Part shown: positions 1 to 6,815 of the stretch, piece by piece
Position numbering within the stretch: position 1 is the first letter of the stretch
Layout: every line of letters starts with the position of its first letter
Origin: Pseudomonadota bacterium
GTDB taxonomy: Bacteria; Myxococcota_A; Polyangia; Fen-1088
NCBI GenBank assembly: GCA_023438785.1
Contig: JAEXQJ010000071.1
Span: forward strand, 1 to 7,480
Direction of reading: 5' to 3'
Length of the DNA stretch: 7,480 nt
Position numbers and translations under genes: made by a program
Notes under the pieces: generated by a model
Seen by the model: the letters and a program-made list of their open reading frames with translations, nothing else
Databases searched by the model: none
Told to the model about the DNA's origin: nothing

Positions 1-123
1 AGACCCGCGTGTGGCGCCGCTGTCGTTTGGGGCGGCCGCAACGGGGACGCGCGGAATGCTCCTCTCGGATGGCGCCTCTCGGCTTTCCGAGGATGCTCGG
101 CCTCGCCCGGCCGTCACCTCGGC

Positions 124-663
124 TCAGCCGTTCTCGCGCATGAACCTGAGGACGTCCCGTTGCCGGCGGGTGCGGAGTCGAGTCCAGTTCTGGAGGCAGT
201 AGCGAATGGGGGGGGCGGTCAGAGACCACAGCCGATACCGATTCTCGGGCCGGTCGATATTCAAATCGCGGGCCTGCACGCTCCCACCGTGAAGCCGCAC
301 GTGTTGCTCAGCCGACTGCCGATCGTCGTAGGTCGCGTGCCGATCGGGTCCGACAGCATTGTAGACGCGGCGGCCATCCCAACCCCTGATGTCATACGCC
401 AGGGCGCCCACCGCCTGGACCCCCAGCGACCACAGGACCAACACGCCAGCCACCTGGGTCCAGGTGCGAAGCGCGCCGGGATCTCGCGCCCCGGCTGGCG
501 CAGCCTCCAGGTGAACATGAAAGGCGAATCCTCGGGGGTGAACGTCAGGCGCCCGTATTGCAAGAGCTGTAGCGGTAGCCGCACGTTGCCCGTGGCGTCG
601 TTGTTCCCCGCCGTTGCCCATGTACACGGTGAGCAGGAGCGCGAAGAGACCGAGTGCCCACAC
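124..663 (-). pseudogene. Decayed multi-pass membrane protein (glycosyltransferase-like), ends only
   Basis: Two halves of one protein lie in different frames. The N-terminal part (about 663-606) encodes a hydrophobic segment, WALGLFALLLTVYMGN, preceded by Arg residues in the upstream open frame. After a frame change the next block (about 605-489) reads NNDATGNVRLPLQLLQYGRL and then FTPEDSPFMFTW. A second change near 475-489 restores the first frame, which runs to the stop at 124. That part holds a membrane segment (VAGVLVLWSLGVQAVGALAY), then DIRGWDGRR and, near the end, LNIDRPENRYRLWSL. From memory, the N-terminal NDA..N/GRL/FMF block and the C-terminal VQA.GA..Y/IDRPE.R.RLWS block both belong to large predicted membrane proteins of several hundred residues in Myxococcota. 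Here the middle transmembrane core is missing, so I infer an internal deletion plus frameshifts. The only start codon near the N-terminal block is GTG at 663. The glycosyltransferase link is tentative; the broken state is well supported. Confidence 0.6.
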
Positions 664-1031
664 AAGACGCGCCCGCCCGCCAAAGCCGCGGTCGGTCGCC
701 AGCGATCTCGGAGGCGGTTCCGTCCGGCCCTGGCACCTGTGGTCGAGCTCCGCTCACGGCCTGCGTGAATAACGCGGCCATGATGGGCGAGGAGCTGACT
801 TCGCCAGCGCGGGAGGATCGCACACAGGTCGCCATCGATGTAGACATCAGCCCAGATGTCGCAGTGGTCTGACCAATCGGAGCAATCAGGGGCTTGGCAG
901 GAGGCGGGCGATTCAGTAGAAACCGGCATGTGTGGCAGGTAGGGGGGCGGCATTCGTCTCTGTGCCCGCCAGGGATCCAATTGGCTGGCCCGGCTAGCCG
1001 TCCTTTCAACATCGAGGCTCGCAGGTAGAAC
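664..1031. other. Gene-poor spacer between the decayed gene and the transporter
   Basis: No intact gene is convincing here. On the minus strand an open frame beginning at an ATG at 929 has fairly GC3-rich codons over about 870-750 and reads DHCDIWADVYIDGDLC, then AILPRWRSQLLAHHG. It runs on in the same frame as the middle block of the decayed membrane protein, but it has no ribosome binding site and I recognise no family. It may be another gene scrap. The plus-strand end carries the leader of the transporter gene, with a weak AGG ribosome binding site at 1023-1025. Confidence 0.3.
991..1000. promoter_or_regulatory. 10-base perfect palindrome upstream of sugar transporter
   Basis: CGGCTAGCCG is a perfect inverted repeat ending 31 bases before the transporter ATG, where an operator for a dimeric repressor could sit. 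It does not extend outward (C at 990, T at 1001), and no regulator gene is nearby. A clear -35/-10 pair is not visible around it. In GC-rich DNA a 10-base palindrome can occur by chance, so this is a weak call. Confidence 0.2.
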
Positions 1032-2462
1032 ATGTCCAACTCCGCGCTCACGCCTGAACCTGTTGCCGGCGGCACTGTACCGGCCGGATCTGCCAAGCCC
1101 GCGACCCGCACGGGCGGCCTCTTGTTGGCAGTCATTTACATCACCGCGCTCTTCTTCATCTGGGCGTTCGTCACCAACCTGATCGACCCGCTCGTCAAGA
1201 GCATGAAGGTCATCTACACGCTCTCTGACGCCGAGGCGCAGCTCAACCAGTTCGCGTTCTTCATCGGCTACGGAATCATGTCGATCCCGTCGGGCGCCTA
1301 CCTGGCCAAGCACGGTTACGCCAAGTCGATCATCCTGGGGCTCAGCGGCATCGTGGCCGGCTGCCTCATCGCCTGGTCGACCACCTATTCGCACACCTTC
1401 ATCACCGTGCTGCTCGGCCTGTTCGTCGCGGCATCGGGAATTACGCTGCTGCAGGTGGCGGCCAACCCGCTCATCGCTTCGATGGGCGACCCCAAGCGCG
1501 CGGCGTTCCGCTTGAACCTCAGCCAGGCTTTCAACTCGATGGGCGCCTTCTTGGGCGGCATCTTTGGTTCGAAGTTCCTGCTGCACGGACCGCTCTTCGA
1601 GAAGAACGTCGAGATCACCGACGTCATGAAGGCGACCGGCCTGGGCTTCGTCACCAACGTCTACCTGACCGTGGCGGGCATCCTGGCCCTCTTCACGCTG
1701 GCCGTCTTCCTGGTGCGCAACACCATCACCAGCAACTCGCCCAAGATGGCCGCACACAAGGAATCGCCGTTCTCGGCATTCAAGTCGAAGTGGGCCAACC
1801 TCGGTTCGCTGGGCATCTTCCTGTACGTCGGCGCCGAGGTCTGCGTGATCTCGGGCATGATCTTCTTCCTGGAACAGCCGGAGATCATGAACATCCCGTC
1901 GCAGGTGGCCGGCTTCGTCGGCCCCGTGTTCATGCTCCTGGCCATGTTTGGCCGTTTCATCGGGTCCTGGCTGATGACCTTCGTGAAGGCCACGACCATG
2001 CTGACGTTGGTGGCCTTGGGCGCGGCCATCCTGTCCATCATCGTCATCGCCACCTACCACCTGCCGGCCACGCCGCTCGGCTTCACCGTCCCCTTCCCGA
2101 CCTTCCCTGGCGTCTATCACGCGCCGGTCACCGCTGGCTTCCTGCCCGGTGTGGCTGCCATCCTGATTGGCCTCTTCAACTCGATCATGTTCCCGACCAT
2201 CTTCACGCTGACCCTCGAGCGCTCGACCGCTCCGGCTTCTGCGACCTCGGGCCTCATGTGCATGGCCATCAGCGGTGGAGGGTTTATCTCGGTGGTCTAC
2301 GGTTTCGCGGTTGACCGCTTCCTGGCCCACTTCTCGGTGGGCGCCCGCTCGCTCGCCTTCGTGGTGCCGCTCATCTGCTACCTCTACGTCCTGTGGTTCT
2401 CGCGCGCCGCCCGCCGTGCCCAGACCCACGTCATCGAAGAGGGCGTGGGCGCCGGCCACTGA
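1032..2462 (+). CDS. FHS-family sugar/H+ symporter (FucP/GluP-type MFS)
   Basis: A 476-residue inner-membrane transporter of the fucose:H+ symporter branch of the major facilitator superfamily, predicted to import a sugar with protons. A polar tail of about 28 residues precedes roughly 12 hydrophobic segments, with a longer central loop near 230-255. Family signatures are visible: FFIWAFVTNLID (41-52), LLQVAANPL (139-147), FRLNLSQAFNSMGA (159-172) and FNSIMFPTIFTLTLE (382-396). Asp52 matches the position of the proton-coupling Asp46 of E. coli FucP. Gln141 stands where FucP has Glu135; LQVAANP is, as I recall, usual in the glucose/galactose-type (GluP) subgroup, so a hexose such as glucose or galactose is more likely than fucose, but the substrate cannot be read from sequence. 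The ATG at 1032 has a weak AGG ribosome binding site 6 bases upstream. No catabolic genes flank it; it stands alone between two gene relics and may be cargo of the decayed element at tRNA-Asp. Confidence 0.93.
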   Translation: MSNSALTPEPVAGGTVPAGSAKPATRTGGLLLAVIYITALFFIWAFVTNLIDPLVKSMKVIYTLSDAEAQLNQFAFFIGYGIMSIPSGAYLAKHGYAKSIILGLSGIVAGCLIAWSTTYSHTFITVLLGLFVAASGITLLQVAANPLIASMGDPKRAAFRLNLSQAFNSMGAFLGGIFGSKFLLHGPLFEKNVEITDVMKATGLGFVTNVYLTVAGILALFTLAVFLVRNTITSNSPKMAAHKESPFSAFKSKWANLGSLGIFLYVGAEVCVISGMIFFLEQPEIMNIPSQVAGFVGPVFMLLAMFGRFIGSWLMTFVKATTMLTLVALGAAILSIIVIATYHLPATPLGFTVPFPTFPGVYHAPVTAGFLPGVAAILIGLFNSIMFPTIFTLTLERSTAPASATSGLMCMAISGGGFISVVYGFAVDRFLAHFSVGARSLAFVVPLICYLYVLWFSRAARRAQTHVIEEGVGAGH

Positions 2463-2481
2463 TCGCTTGGCGACCGTAACT

Positions 2482-2513
2482 GGGCACGGCCAGCACGACG
2501 GCCGTGCATGCCC
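2482..2513 (+). terminator. Possible terminator hairpin after the sugar transporter
   Basis: GCACGGCC (2484-2491) pairs with GGCCGTGC (2500-2507) around an 8-base loop, beginning about 20 bases after the transporter stop. Outer GG/CC pairs can extend the stem if ATG at 2508-2510 is bulged. No T-run follows, so it is at best a non-canonical or Rho-assisted end, or an mRNA-stabilising 3' structure. Confidence 0.35.
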
Positions 2514-2635
2514 AAACCGATGAGCAGCCGTGGGCGCCACTGGCCGGCCAAGACCAGCCGGATCTCGGTGCCCACGAGCTGCGCCAGGTTCGTTGCAGAG
2601 CAGAGCGCTGAGCCGCATACCCGTCAGCCGCAGAT

Positions 2636-2870
2636 GCTGCCTTCCGCAACCGCACCCTGACGGTCATGCGGTCGGAATGGCAGGGGTACGTCGGACCGCC
2701 TAAGGGTGGGCCTGCGCGGACGCCGCTCACCGAGCGGCTGGCCGAGGCGCTCAAGGGCGAGCGCAGCTTCGGGGGCCGCGCGTCTTCTGCCTGGACCGCT
2801 GGGAACTGCGCTGCATGCACCTGGCGCTGCGTGCCCTCCGGGACGCCATCGCGCTGCTCGATTGCGCGGT
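2636..2870 (+). pseudogene. Tyrosine recombinase / phage integrase fragment, frameshifted
   Basis: From about 2642 one frame reads FRNRTLTVMRSEWQGYVGPP, then KGGPARTPLTERLAEALKGE, then RSFGGR. This has the shape of the beta-sheet region of tyrosine recombinases (…RTLTV.RS.W.G.VG.PKGGR.R.VPLTERL..AL…RGPRVLC). Near 2780 the coding signal moves to another frame, which continues VFCLDRWELRCMHLALRALRDA to about 2870. Nearly every third codon base is G or C on each side of this switch and not beyond, which supports one gene with a single frameshift. The catalytic Arg box upstream and the H-x-x-R and Tyr motifs downstream are absent, so only about 75 residues of a usual 300-400 remain, and the protein cannot be active. 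It lies about 85 bases beyond the 3' end of tRNA-Asp, the usual target side for such enzymes. Family assignment is by recalled pattern, without a search. Confidence 0.6.
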
Positions 2871-2921
2871 GACAAAAGGTGCCAACCCCGGAGCGCCGCC
2901 CTGCTGGCACGGGGCCCAGAT

Positions 2922-2953
2922 ACACAAAACCCCTCGGGATTTCTCCCGAGGGG
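2922..2953 (-). terminator. Intrinsic terminator of tRNA-Asp
   Basis: On the minus strand CCCCTCGGGA (2953-2944) pairs perfectly with TCCCGAGGGG (2939-2930) across a four-base GAAA loop (2943-2940). The run TTTTGTGT (2929-2922) follows. The 10-base GC-rich stem plus T-rich tail is a textbook Rho-independent terminator, and it starts only 3 bases past the CCA end of the tRNA. Confidence 0.93.
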
Positions 2954-2955
2954 CT

Positions 2956-3032
<77 letters not shown>

Positions 3033-3073
3033 AGATCCCGTCGCGGAAGGTGACCACCGCGTCGGGACGCAAC

Positions 3074-3102
3074 GATCTACCCGCCTGCGCTGACGGTGTC
3101 AA
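3074..3102 (-). promoter_or_regulatory. Sigma70-type promoter of tRNA-Asp
   Basis: On the minus strand a perfect -35 TTGACA (3102-3097) is followed by a 17-base spacer and TAGATC (3079-3074) at the -10 position. Transcription would start near 3067, leaving a leader of about 35 bases before the mature tRNA. The -10 is a weak match, but the spacing is ideal, and the tRNA-Thr gene in this window has a very similar promoter. Confidence 0.65.
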
Positions 3103-3301
3103 TCGGAAGCGCACAGAACTTGGTTGGTGGTTCGGGTCGGGATCTCTGGTGCGGAGCGGCCTTGAGAGGGCACCGCGTTTCGCCTTTGGCTGGCTCATCT
3201 GCGAGGGCCTGCTCAACCCCGCGCGCCAGCCACCTGGCGGCATGGCCCGACTCGGCCCCTCGACGCTGGACGGCGGGGCAGGGGCTCAAGGAACCGCTCG
3301 C

Positions 3302-3316
3302 CGCGTGCGATAATCT
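3302..3316 (+). promoter_or_regulatory. Extended -10 promoter of the lipoprotein gene
   Basis: The motif CGCGTG-CGA-TAATCT contains an extended -10, TGC followed by GATAAT (3306-3314; 5 of 6 matches to TATAAT). No -35 is recognisable. The expected transcription start near 3321 is only about 3 bases before the GTG start, implying a leaderless or nearly leaderless mRNA. The same 15-base pattern occurs before leuS. Confidence 0.5.
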
Positions 3317-3323
3317 GGACACG

Positions 3324-3935
3324 GTGAGCGCCTTCAGAAGATGGGCTTTGGCTTGTGCGATCGGCCTCGCGGGGTGCGGGGTCGGGGTGAAGCGCGACTT
3401 GAGTTCCTCGACGCCCAATCAGGTCCTGATGGACGATACCTGCGGGCTGCAAGACTACTTCGACGATGTCGCCAGCCACGCCGTTGACCCGCCGGTCCTG
3501 GTCAGCTCGGAGGAGATCGAGAACGTGGCCAAGGAGCAGACCCTGGGTGGGCGGAGCACGTACGCCGTGGGGCCGGGCCTGAGCCGCGCCACCTTGCGGC
3601 GCTTGCTCGACGAGAACTGGACCTTGCCGAGCCAGGTTGGCCGGGCCGAGCGCCTGGAACTGGACGTGCGCTGGGCCGAGAAGGCGTCATCGCGCTGGGT
3701 GGTCACGACCGAGAAGTGGGTCCTGCGCGCGGATGGCCAGACATACGCCATGGCCTTCCATCCTTGCCTGACCTCGTTCCTGTTCGGGCAGAAGCTCTAC
3801 GCCCTTCGGCGCGAGATGCTGGCCCTGCCGCCACCCCCGCCGCCCCTCATGAAGACGCGGGCGGCCAGTCCCGCGGCTGGCGCGACGGACGGCGGGCCGG
3901 CGAGCCAGCCCGACGCTGGTGCGCGCGACGGCTGA
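3324..3935 (+). CDS. Predicted lipoprotein of unknown function
   Basis: A 203-residue protein if read from GTG at 3324. That start gives a clean lipoprotein signal peptide: MSAFRRW (positive), a hydrophobic core ALACAIG, then lipobox LAGC with Cys18 as the lipidation site. The frame stays open upstream to 3096, but that extension is not signal-like and would bury the signal peptide, so I reject it. The mature part (about 19-165) is a mixed-composition soluble domain with Cys40 and Cys148, which could form a disulfide, and aromatic stretches such as RWVVTTEKWVL. Six prolines follow (169-174), then a low-complexity Ala/Gly/Pro/Asp tail to residue 203. No known domain is recognised. The GTG sits 7 bases after a -10-like element and has no ribosome binding site. 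It lies 47 bases before leuS on the same strand, but leuS appears to have its own promoter. Confidence 0.8.
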   Translation: MSAFRRWALACAIGLAGCGVGVKRDLSSSTPNQVLMDDTCGLQDYFDDVASHAVDPPVLVSSEEIENVAKEQTLGGRSTYAVGPGLSRATLRRLLDENWTLPSQVGRAERLELDVRWAEKASSRWVVTTEKWVLRADGQTYAMAFHPCLTSFLFGQKLYALRREMLALPPPPPPLMKTRAASPAAGATDGGPASQPDAGARDG

Positions 3936-3955
3936 CGTCGGCGGTAGGAGCTCCG

Positions 3956-3970
3956 CGCGTGGTGTAAACT
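3956..3970 (+). promoter_or_regulatory. Extended -10 promoter of leuS
   Basis: CGCGTG-GTG-TAAACT matches the element before the lipoprotein gene in register. The hexamer aligned with its -10 is TGTAAA (4 of 6 to consensus), preceded by TGG. The start would fall near 3975, about 8 bases before the leuS ATG, leaving no room for a normal ribosome binding site. No T-box or leader-peptide attenuator fits in the 47-base gap. Confidence 0.45.
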
Positions 3971-3982
3971 CCCGCCCTTCTC

Positions 3983-6499
3983 ATGCCGTACGATCATCGT
4001 TCCGTCGAACCCAAGTGGCAGGCACGCTGGCGCGAGGCTGGTCTTCACCGCACGACTTTTGATCCCCAGAAGCCCAAGTTCTACGCCCTGGACATGTTCC
4101 CCTATCCGTCGGGCTCGGGCCTGCACGTGGGACACTGCGAGGGCTACACGGCCACCGACATCATCACCCGCTGGAAGCGCATGCAGGGCTGGAATGTTCT
4201 GCACCCGATGGGCTGGGATGCCTTCGGCTTGCCCGCCGAGAACTTCGCCATCAAGCACGGCATCCATCCGCGCATCACCACCGAGAAGGCGGTGGCCAAC
4301 TTCCGTCGCCAGATCGACGCCGTGGGCTTCGCCTACGATTGGGAGCGCGAGGTCAACACCACGGATCCCGCGTACGTCAAATGGACGCAGTGGATCTTCC
4401 TGCAGCTTTTCAAGCAGGGGCTGGCCTACGAGGGCACGGTGCCCATCAACTGGTGCCCGTCGTGCAAGACCGGCCTGGCCAACGAGGAAGTGTCGGGCGG
4501 CGCCTGCGAGCGTTGCGGAAGCACCGTCGAACGCAAGGACATGCGTCAGTGGTTGCTGCGCATCACCCGCTACGCGGATCGGCTGCTGGAGGACCTCAAG
4601 GAGGTGGACTGGCCCGAATCCACGCTCGCCATGCAGCGCAACTGGATCGGCCGCTCGGAGGGGGCCGAGGTCGTGTTTCGCGCGGCGGACGGACGGCCGG
4701 GGCAGGATGAGATCAAGGTCTTCACCACCCGGCCTGACACGCTCTACGGCGCGACCTACATGGTGCTGTCGCCCGAGCACCCGCTGGTCGAGGTGTTGAC
4801 CACGCCGGCGCAGCAGGAGGCCGTGCGCGCCTACCAGACCGCTGCCCGCCGCAAGAGCGACCTGGAGCGCACCGATCTGGCCAAGGAGAAGACGGGCGCG
4901 TTCACCGGCGCCTACGCCGTCAATCCGACCAACGGTCAGAAGATCCCCATCTGGATTGCGGACTACGTGCTGGCCACCTACGGCACAGGGGCCATCATGG
5001 CCGTGCCGGCCCACGACCAGCGCGACTTCGAATTCGCCACCAAGTTCCAACTGCCCATCCGCACGGTGGTGCGCCCGGCCGACGGCAGCACGCCGCCCGA
5101 GGGGCAGGCCTTCTGCGACGAGGGCGTGGCCGTGAACTCGAGTGACCTGGACGGGCTGCCCACCGCCGCGGCCAAGAAGAAGATCACGCAACAGCTAGAG
5201 GCGCGTGGCGTTGGCCGCGGCACGGTCAGCTACCGCCTGCGCGACTGGGTGTTCTCGCGCCAGCGCTACTGGGGCGAACCCATCCCCATCGTGCACTGCC
5301 CGATTCACGGCGCGGTTCCCGTGCCCGAGTCGGCGCTGCCCGTTACCTTGCCCGATGTGGAACGCTACGAGCCCACGGGAACGGGCGAATCGCCGCTGGC
5401 TGGTATCGAGTCGTGGCTGCAGACCACGTGCCCGACCTGCGGCGGTCCCGCCCGGCGCGAGACCAACACCATGCCCCAGTGGGCCGGCTCGTGCTGGTAC
5501 TACCTGCGCTACCTAGACGCCAAGAACGACCAGCAGGCGTGGTCGCCTGAGGCGGAGAAGCAGTGGCAGCCCGTGGATCTGTACGTGGGCGGCGCTGAGC
5601 ACGCCGTGTTGCATCTCCTGTATTCGCGCTTCTGGCACAAGGTGCTCTACGACCTGGGCTATGTGACGACCAAGGAGCCCTTCAAGAAGCTGCGCCACCA
5701 GGGCACGGTGCTGGCCTACTCGTACCAAGACAGCATGGGGCGCTACCACGAGCTGTCCGAGGTGGAGATGCGTGGCGAGGAGGCCTGCCTCAAGTCCACC
5801 GGCGAGAAGCTGAAGGTGGCCGTCGACAAGATGGCCAAGTCCAAGCTCAACGGCATCAATCCCGACGACGTGGTGGCCGAGCACGGGGCGGATGTGCTGC
5901 GTCTTTACGAGATGTTCATGGGCGAGTTCGAGCTGCCCAAGCCCTGGGATCCGCGCGCCATCGAGGGATGCAGCCGCTTCGTCAAGCGGCTGTGGCGCCT
6001 GGTCGAGGAGTTCGATCCCGCCAAGGCTCCAGCCAACGATCCCCACCTGCGCCTGCGCCACAAGACCATCAAGCGCGTGAGCGTGGACCTGGAGCGCATG
6101 GCCTTCAACACGGCCGTCGCGGCCATGATGGAGTACGTGAACGAGCTGACCGCCAAGGGCGCCACGCTGGAGGATCTGCTGACCCTCGTCAGGCTGGCCG
6201 GTCCCTACGCCCCGCACATCGCCGACGAGGCTTGGGAGAAGCTCGGGCAGAAGGGCTTCCTCGTCCAGGCGAGTTGGCCCACCTACGACGAGGCGCTGAC
6301 CATCGATGCGGTCGTCACCCTGGGCATCCAGGTCAACGGCAAGCTGCGCGGTGACGTGCAGGTGGCGCGCGACACGCCCGAGGCCGAGGTGAAGGCCAAG
6401 GCGCTGGCCGTGCCCAACGTGGCCAAGCACATCGAGGGCAAGACGGTGCGCAAGGTCATCGTGGTGCCCGGCAAGATCGTCAACATCGTGGTGGGCTAG
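3983..6499 (+). CDS. leuS: Leucyl-tRNA synthetase
   Basis: Cytoplasmic class I aminoacyl-tRNA synthetase that charges tRNA-Leu with leucine using ATP. At 838 residues it is full length for a bacterial LeuRS. The HIGH motif is HVGH (48-51). A zinc-binding module has CPSC (158-161) and CERC (175-178). The CP1 editing domain, which hydrolyses misacylated tRNA, shows TTRPDT (248-253) and GTGAIMAVPAHDQRD (334-348) with its conserved Asp345. After editing come the catalytic fold with CPTC (483-486) and NTMPQWAGSCWYYLRY, a short Leu-specific insertion, and the KMSKS loop as KMAKS (616-620). The anticodon-binding helical domain follows (about 645-770). The C-terminal tRNA-binding domain starts near QVNGKLRG (783-790). 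The second KMSKS Ser is Ala here, a mild change, and all other core motifs are intact. The ATG at 3983 begins the usual YDHRSVEPKWQ N-terminus and has no ribosome binding site. Two bases after its stop the DUF167 frame becomes coding-like, suggesting a leuS-DUF167 operon. Confidence 0.98.
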   Translation: MPYDHRSVEPKWQARWREAGLHRTTFDPQKPKFYALDMFPYPSGSGLHVGHCEGYTATDIITRWKRMQGWNVLHPMGWDAFGLPAENFAIKHGIHPRITTEKAVANFRRQIDAVGFAYDWEREVNTTDPAYVKWTQWIFLQLFKQGLAYEGTVPINWCPSCKTGLANEEVSGGACERCGSTVERKDMRQWLLRITRYADRLLEDLKEVDWPESTLAMQRNWIGRSEGAEVVFRAADGRPGQDEIKVFTTRPDTLYGATYMVLSPEHPLVEVLTTPAQQEAVRAYQTAARRKSDLERTDLAKEKTGAFTGAYAVNPTNGQKIPIWIADYVLATYGTGAIMAVPAHDQRDFEFATKFQLPIRTVVRPADGSTPPEGQAFCDEGVAVNSSDLDGLPTAAAKKKITQQLEARGVGRGTVSYRLRDWVFSRQRYWGEPIPIVHCPIHGAVPVPESALPVTLPDVERYEPTGTGESPLAGIESWLQTTCPTCGGPARRETNTMPQWAGSCWYYLRYLDAKNDQQAWSPEAEKQWQPVDLYVGGAEHAVLHLLYSRFWHKVLYDLGYVTTKEPFKKLRHQGTVLAYSYQDSMGRYHELSEVEMRGEEACLKSTGEKLKVAVDKMAKSKLNGINPDDVVAEHGADVLRLYEMFMGEFELPKPWDPRAIEGCSRFVKRLWRLVEEFDPAKAPANDPHLRLRHKTIKRVSVDLERMAFNTAVAAMMEYVNELTAKGATLEDLLTLVRLAGPYAPHIADEAWEKLGQKGFLVQASWPTYDEALTIDAVVTLGIQVNGKLRGDVQVARDTPEAEVKAKALAVPNVAKHIEGKTVRKVIVVPGKIVNIVVG

Positions 6500-6543
6500 C
6501 CATCTCCCCGCTCAAGATCACCGAGAAGGACGGCGGCATCACG

Positions 6544-6792
6544 GTGGACATCGTGGTGCAGCCGCGGGCCTCGCGCGAGGGCGTGGGGCCCGTGGTGGGC
6601 GATCGCCTGCGCGTTTCGGTGAGTGCGCCTCCCGTGGATGGCAAGGCCAACGAGGCCGTGATTCGCACCCTGGCCGAGGCGTTGGGCATTTCGCGTGGTT
6701 CCGTGACCATCCTGCGCGGCGAGACCGGCAAGCGAAAGACAGTGCGGATCGCCGGCGTCACCACGGCCGCGCTCACGCGTCTGCTGGGCTGA
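6544..6792 (+). CDS. DUF167 / YggU-family small protein
   Basis: Small soluble alpha/beta protein of the YggU (UPF0235) family, whose biochemical role is not established. Family hallmarks are VVQPRASREG, then VSAPPVDGKANEAVI, and finally RGETGKRKTVRI; the PPVDGKAN core is diagnostic. From the first canonical start (GTG 6544) it has 82 residues and loses most of the first strand. The frame is coding-like further upstream to 6502 and reads SPLKITEKDGGITV with every third base G or C, which would give about 96 residues, the usual family length. The codon at 6502 where Met is expected is ATC, so the true start is uncertain. GTG 6544 has an AAGGA at 6526-6530, rather far at 13 bases. ATC 6502 has GGTGG at 6490-6494. 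The gene follows leuS directly and is probably co-transcribed and translationally coupled with it. Confidence 0.9.
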   Translation: MDIVVQPRASREGVGPVVGDRLRVSVSAPPVDGKANEAVIRTLAEALGISRGSVTILRGETGKRKTVRIAGVTTAALTRLLG

Positions 6793-6795
6793 GCT

Positions 6796-6811
6796 GCCTG
6801 CGCGGGCAGGT
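6796..6811. terminator. Weak hairpin between converging DUF167 and tRNA-Thr
   Basis: CCTGC (6797-6801) pairs with GCAGG (6806-6810) around a 4-base loop, with a possible G-T pair outside. It begins 4 bases after the DUF167 stop and ends 5 bases from the tRNA-Thr 3' end, so it could serve both converging transcripts. The stem is short and there is no T-run on either strand. Confidence 0.3.
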
Positions 6812-6815
6812 TCTG

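Noticed and set aside
76..92. Hairpin CTCGG-CTTT-CCGAG near the left edge, with a repeated CCTCTCGG
   Set aside because: A 5-base stem with no T-run, 30-odd bases past the end of a pseudogene; too weak to call a terminator, and the repeat has only two copies.
2505..2590. GC3-rich frames on both strands just after the transporter
   Set aside because: Plus and minus frames look equally coding-like over under 90 bases, and neither matches a family or links in frame to the integrase fragment.
261..2618. 785-codon open frame on the minus strand across the transporter
   Set aside because: It is antisense to an unmistakable FHS transporter. Its product over that part is a His/Asp/Glu/Arg/Gly-rich string typical of the complement of GC3-biased coding DNA. 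Only its last portion (about 605-489) carries real signal, as the middle block of the decayed membrane protein.
3224..3239. Hairpin CGCCAG-CCAC-CTGGCG
   Set aside because: A perfect 6-base stem, but it has no T-run, follows no gene end, and is expected by chance in GC-rich DNA.
3096..3323. Upstream extension of the lipoprotein reading frame
   Set aside because: Starting at 3324 yields a textbook lipoprotein signal; the extension crosses the tRNA-Asp promoter and a stretch without codon bias.
3936..3982. Possible T-box or leader attenuator before leuS
   Set aside because: The gap is only 47 bases and contains no T-box sequence, Leu-codon run or paired hairpins.
3797..5191. 464-codon open frame on the minus strand opposite leuS
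   Set aside because: Shadow of leuS produced by high GC3; no domain or start signal.
5513..6430. 305-codon open frame on the minus strand opposite leuS
   Set aside because: Also an antisense shadow, rich in His, Leu, Gly and Val with no recognisable motif.
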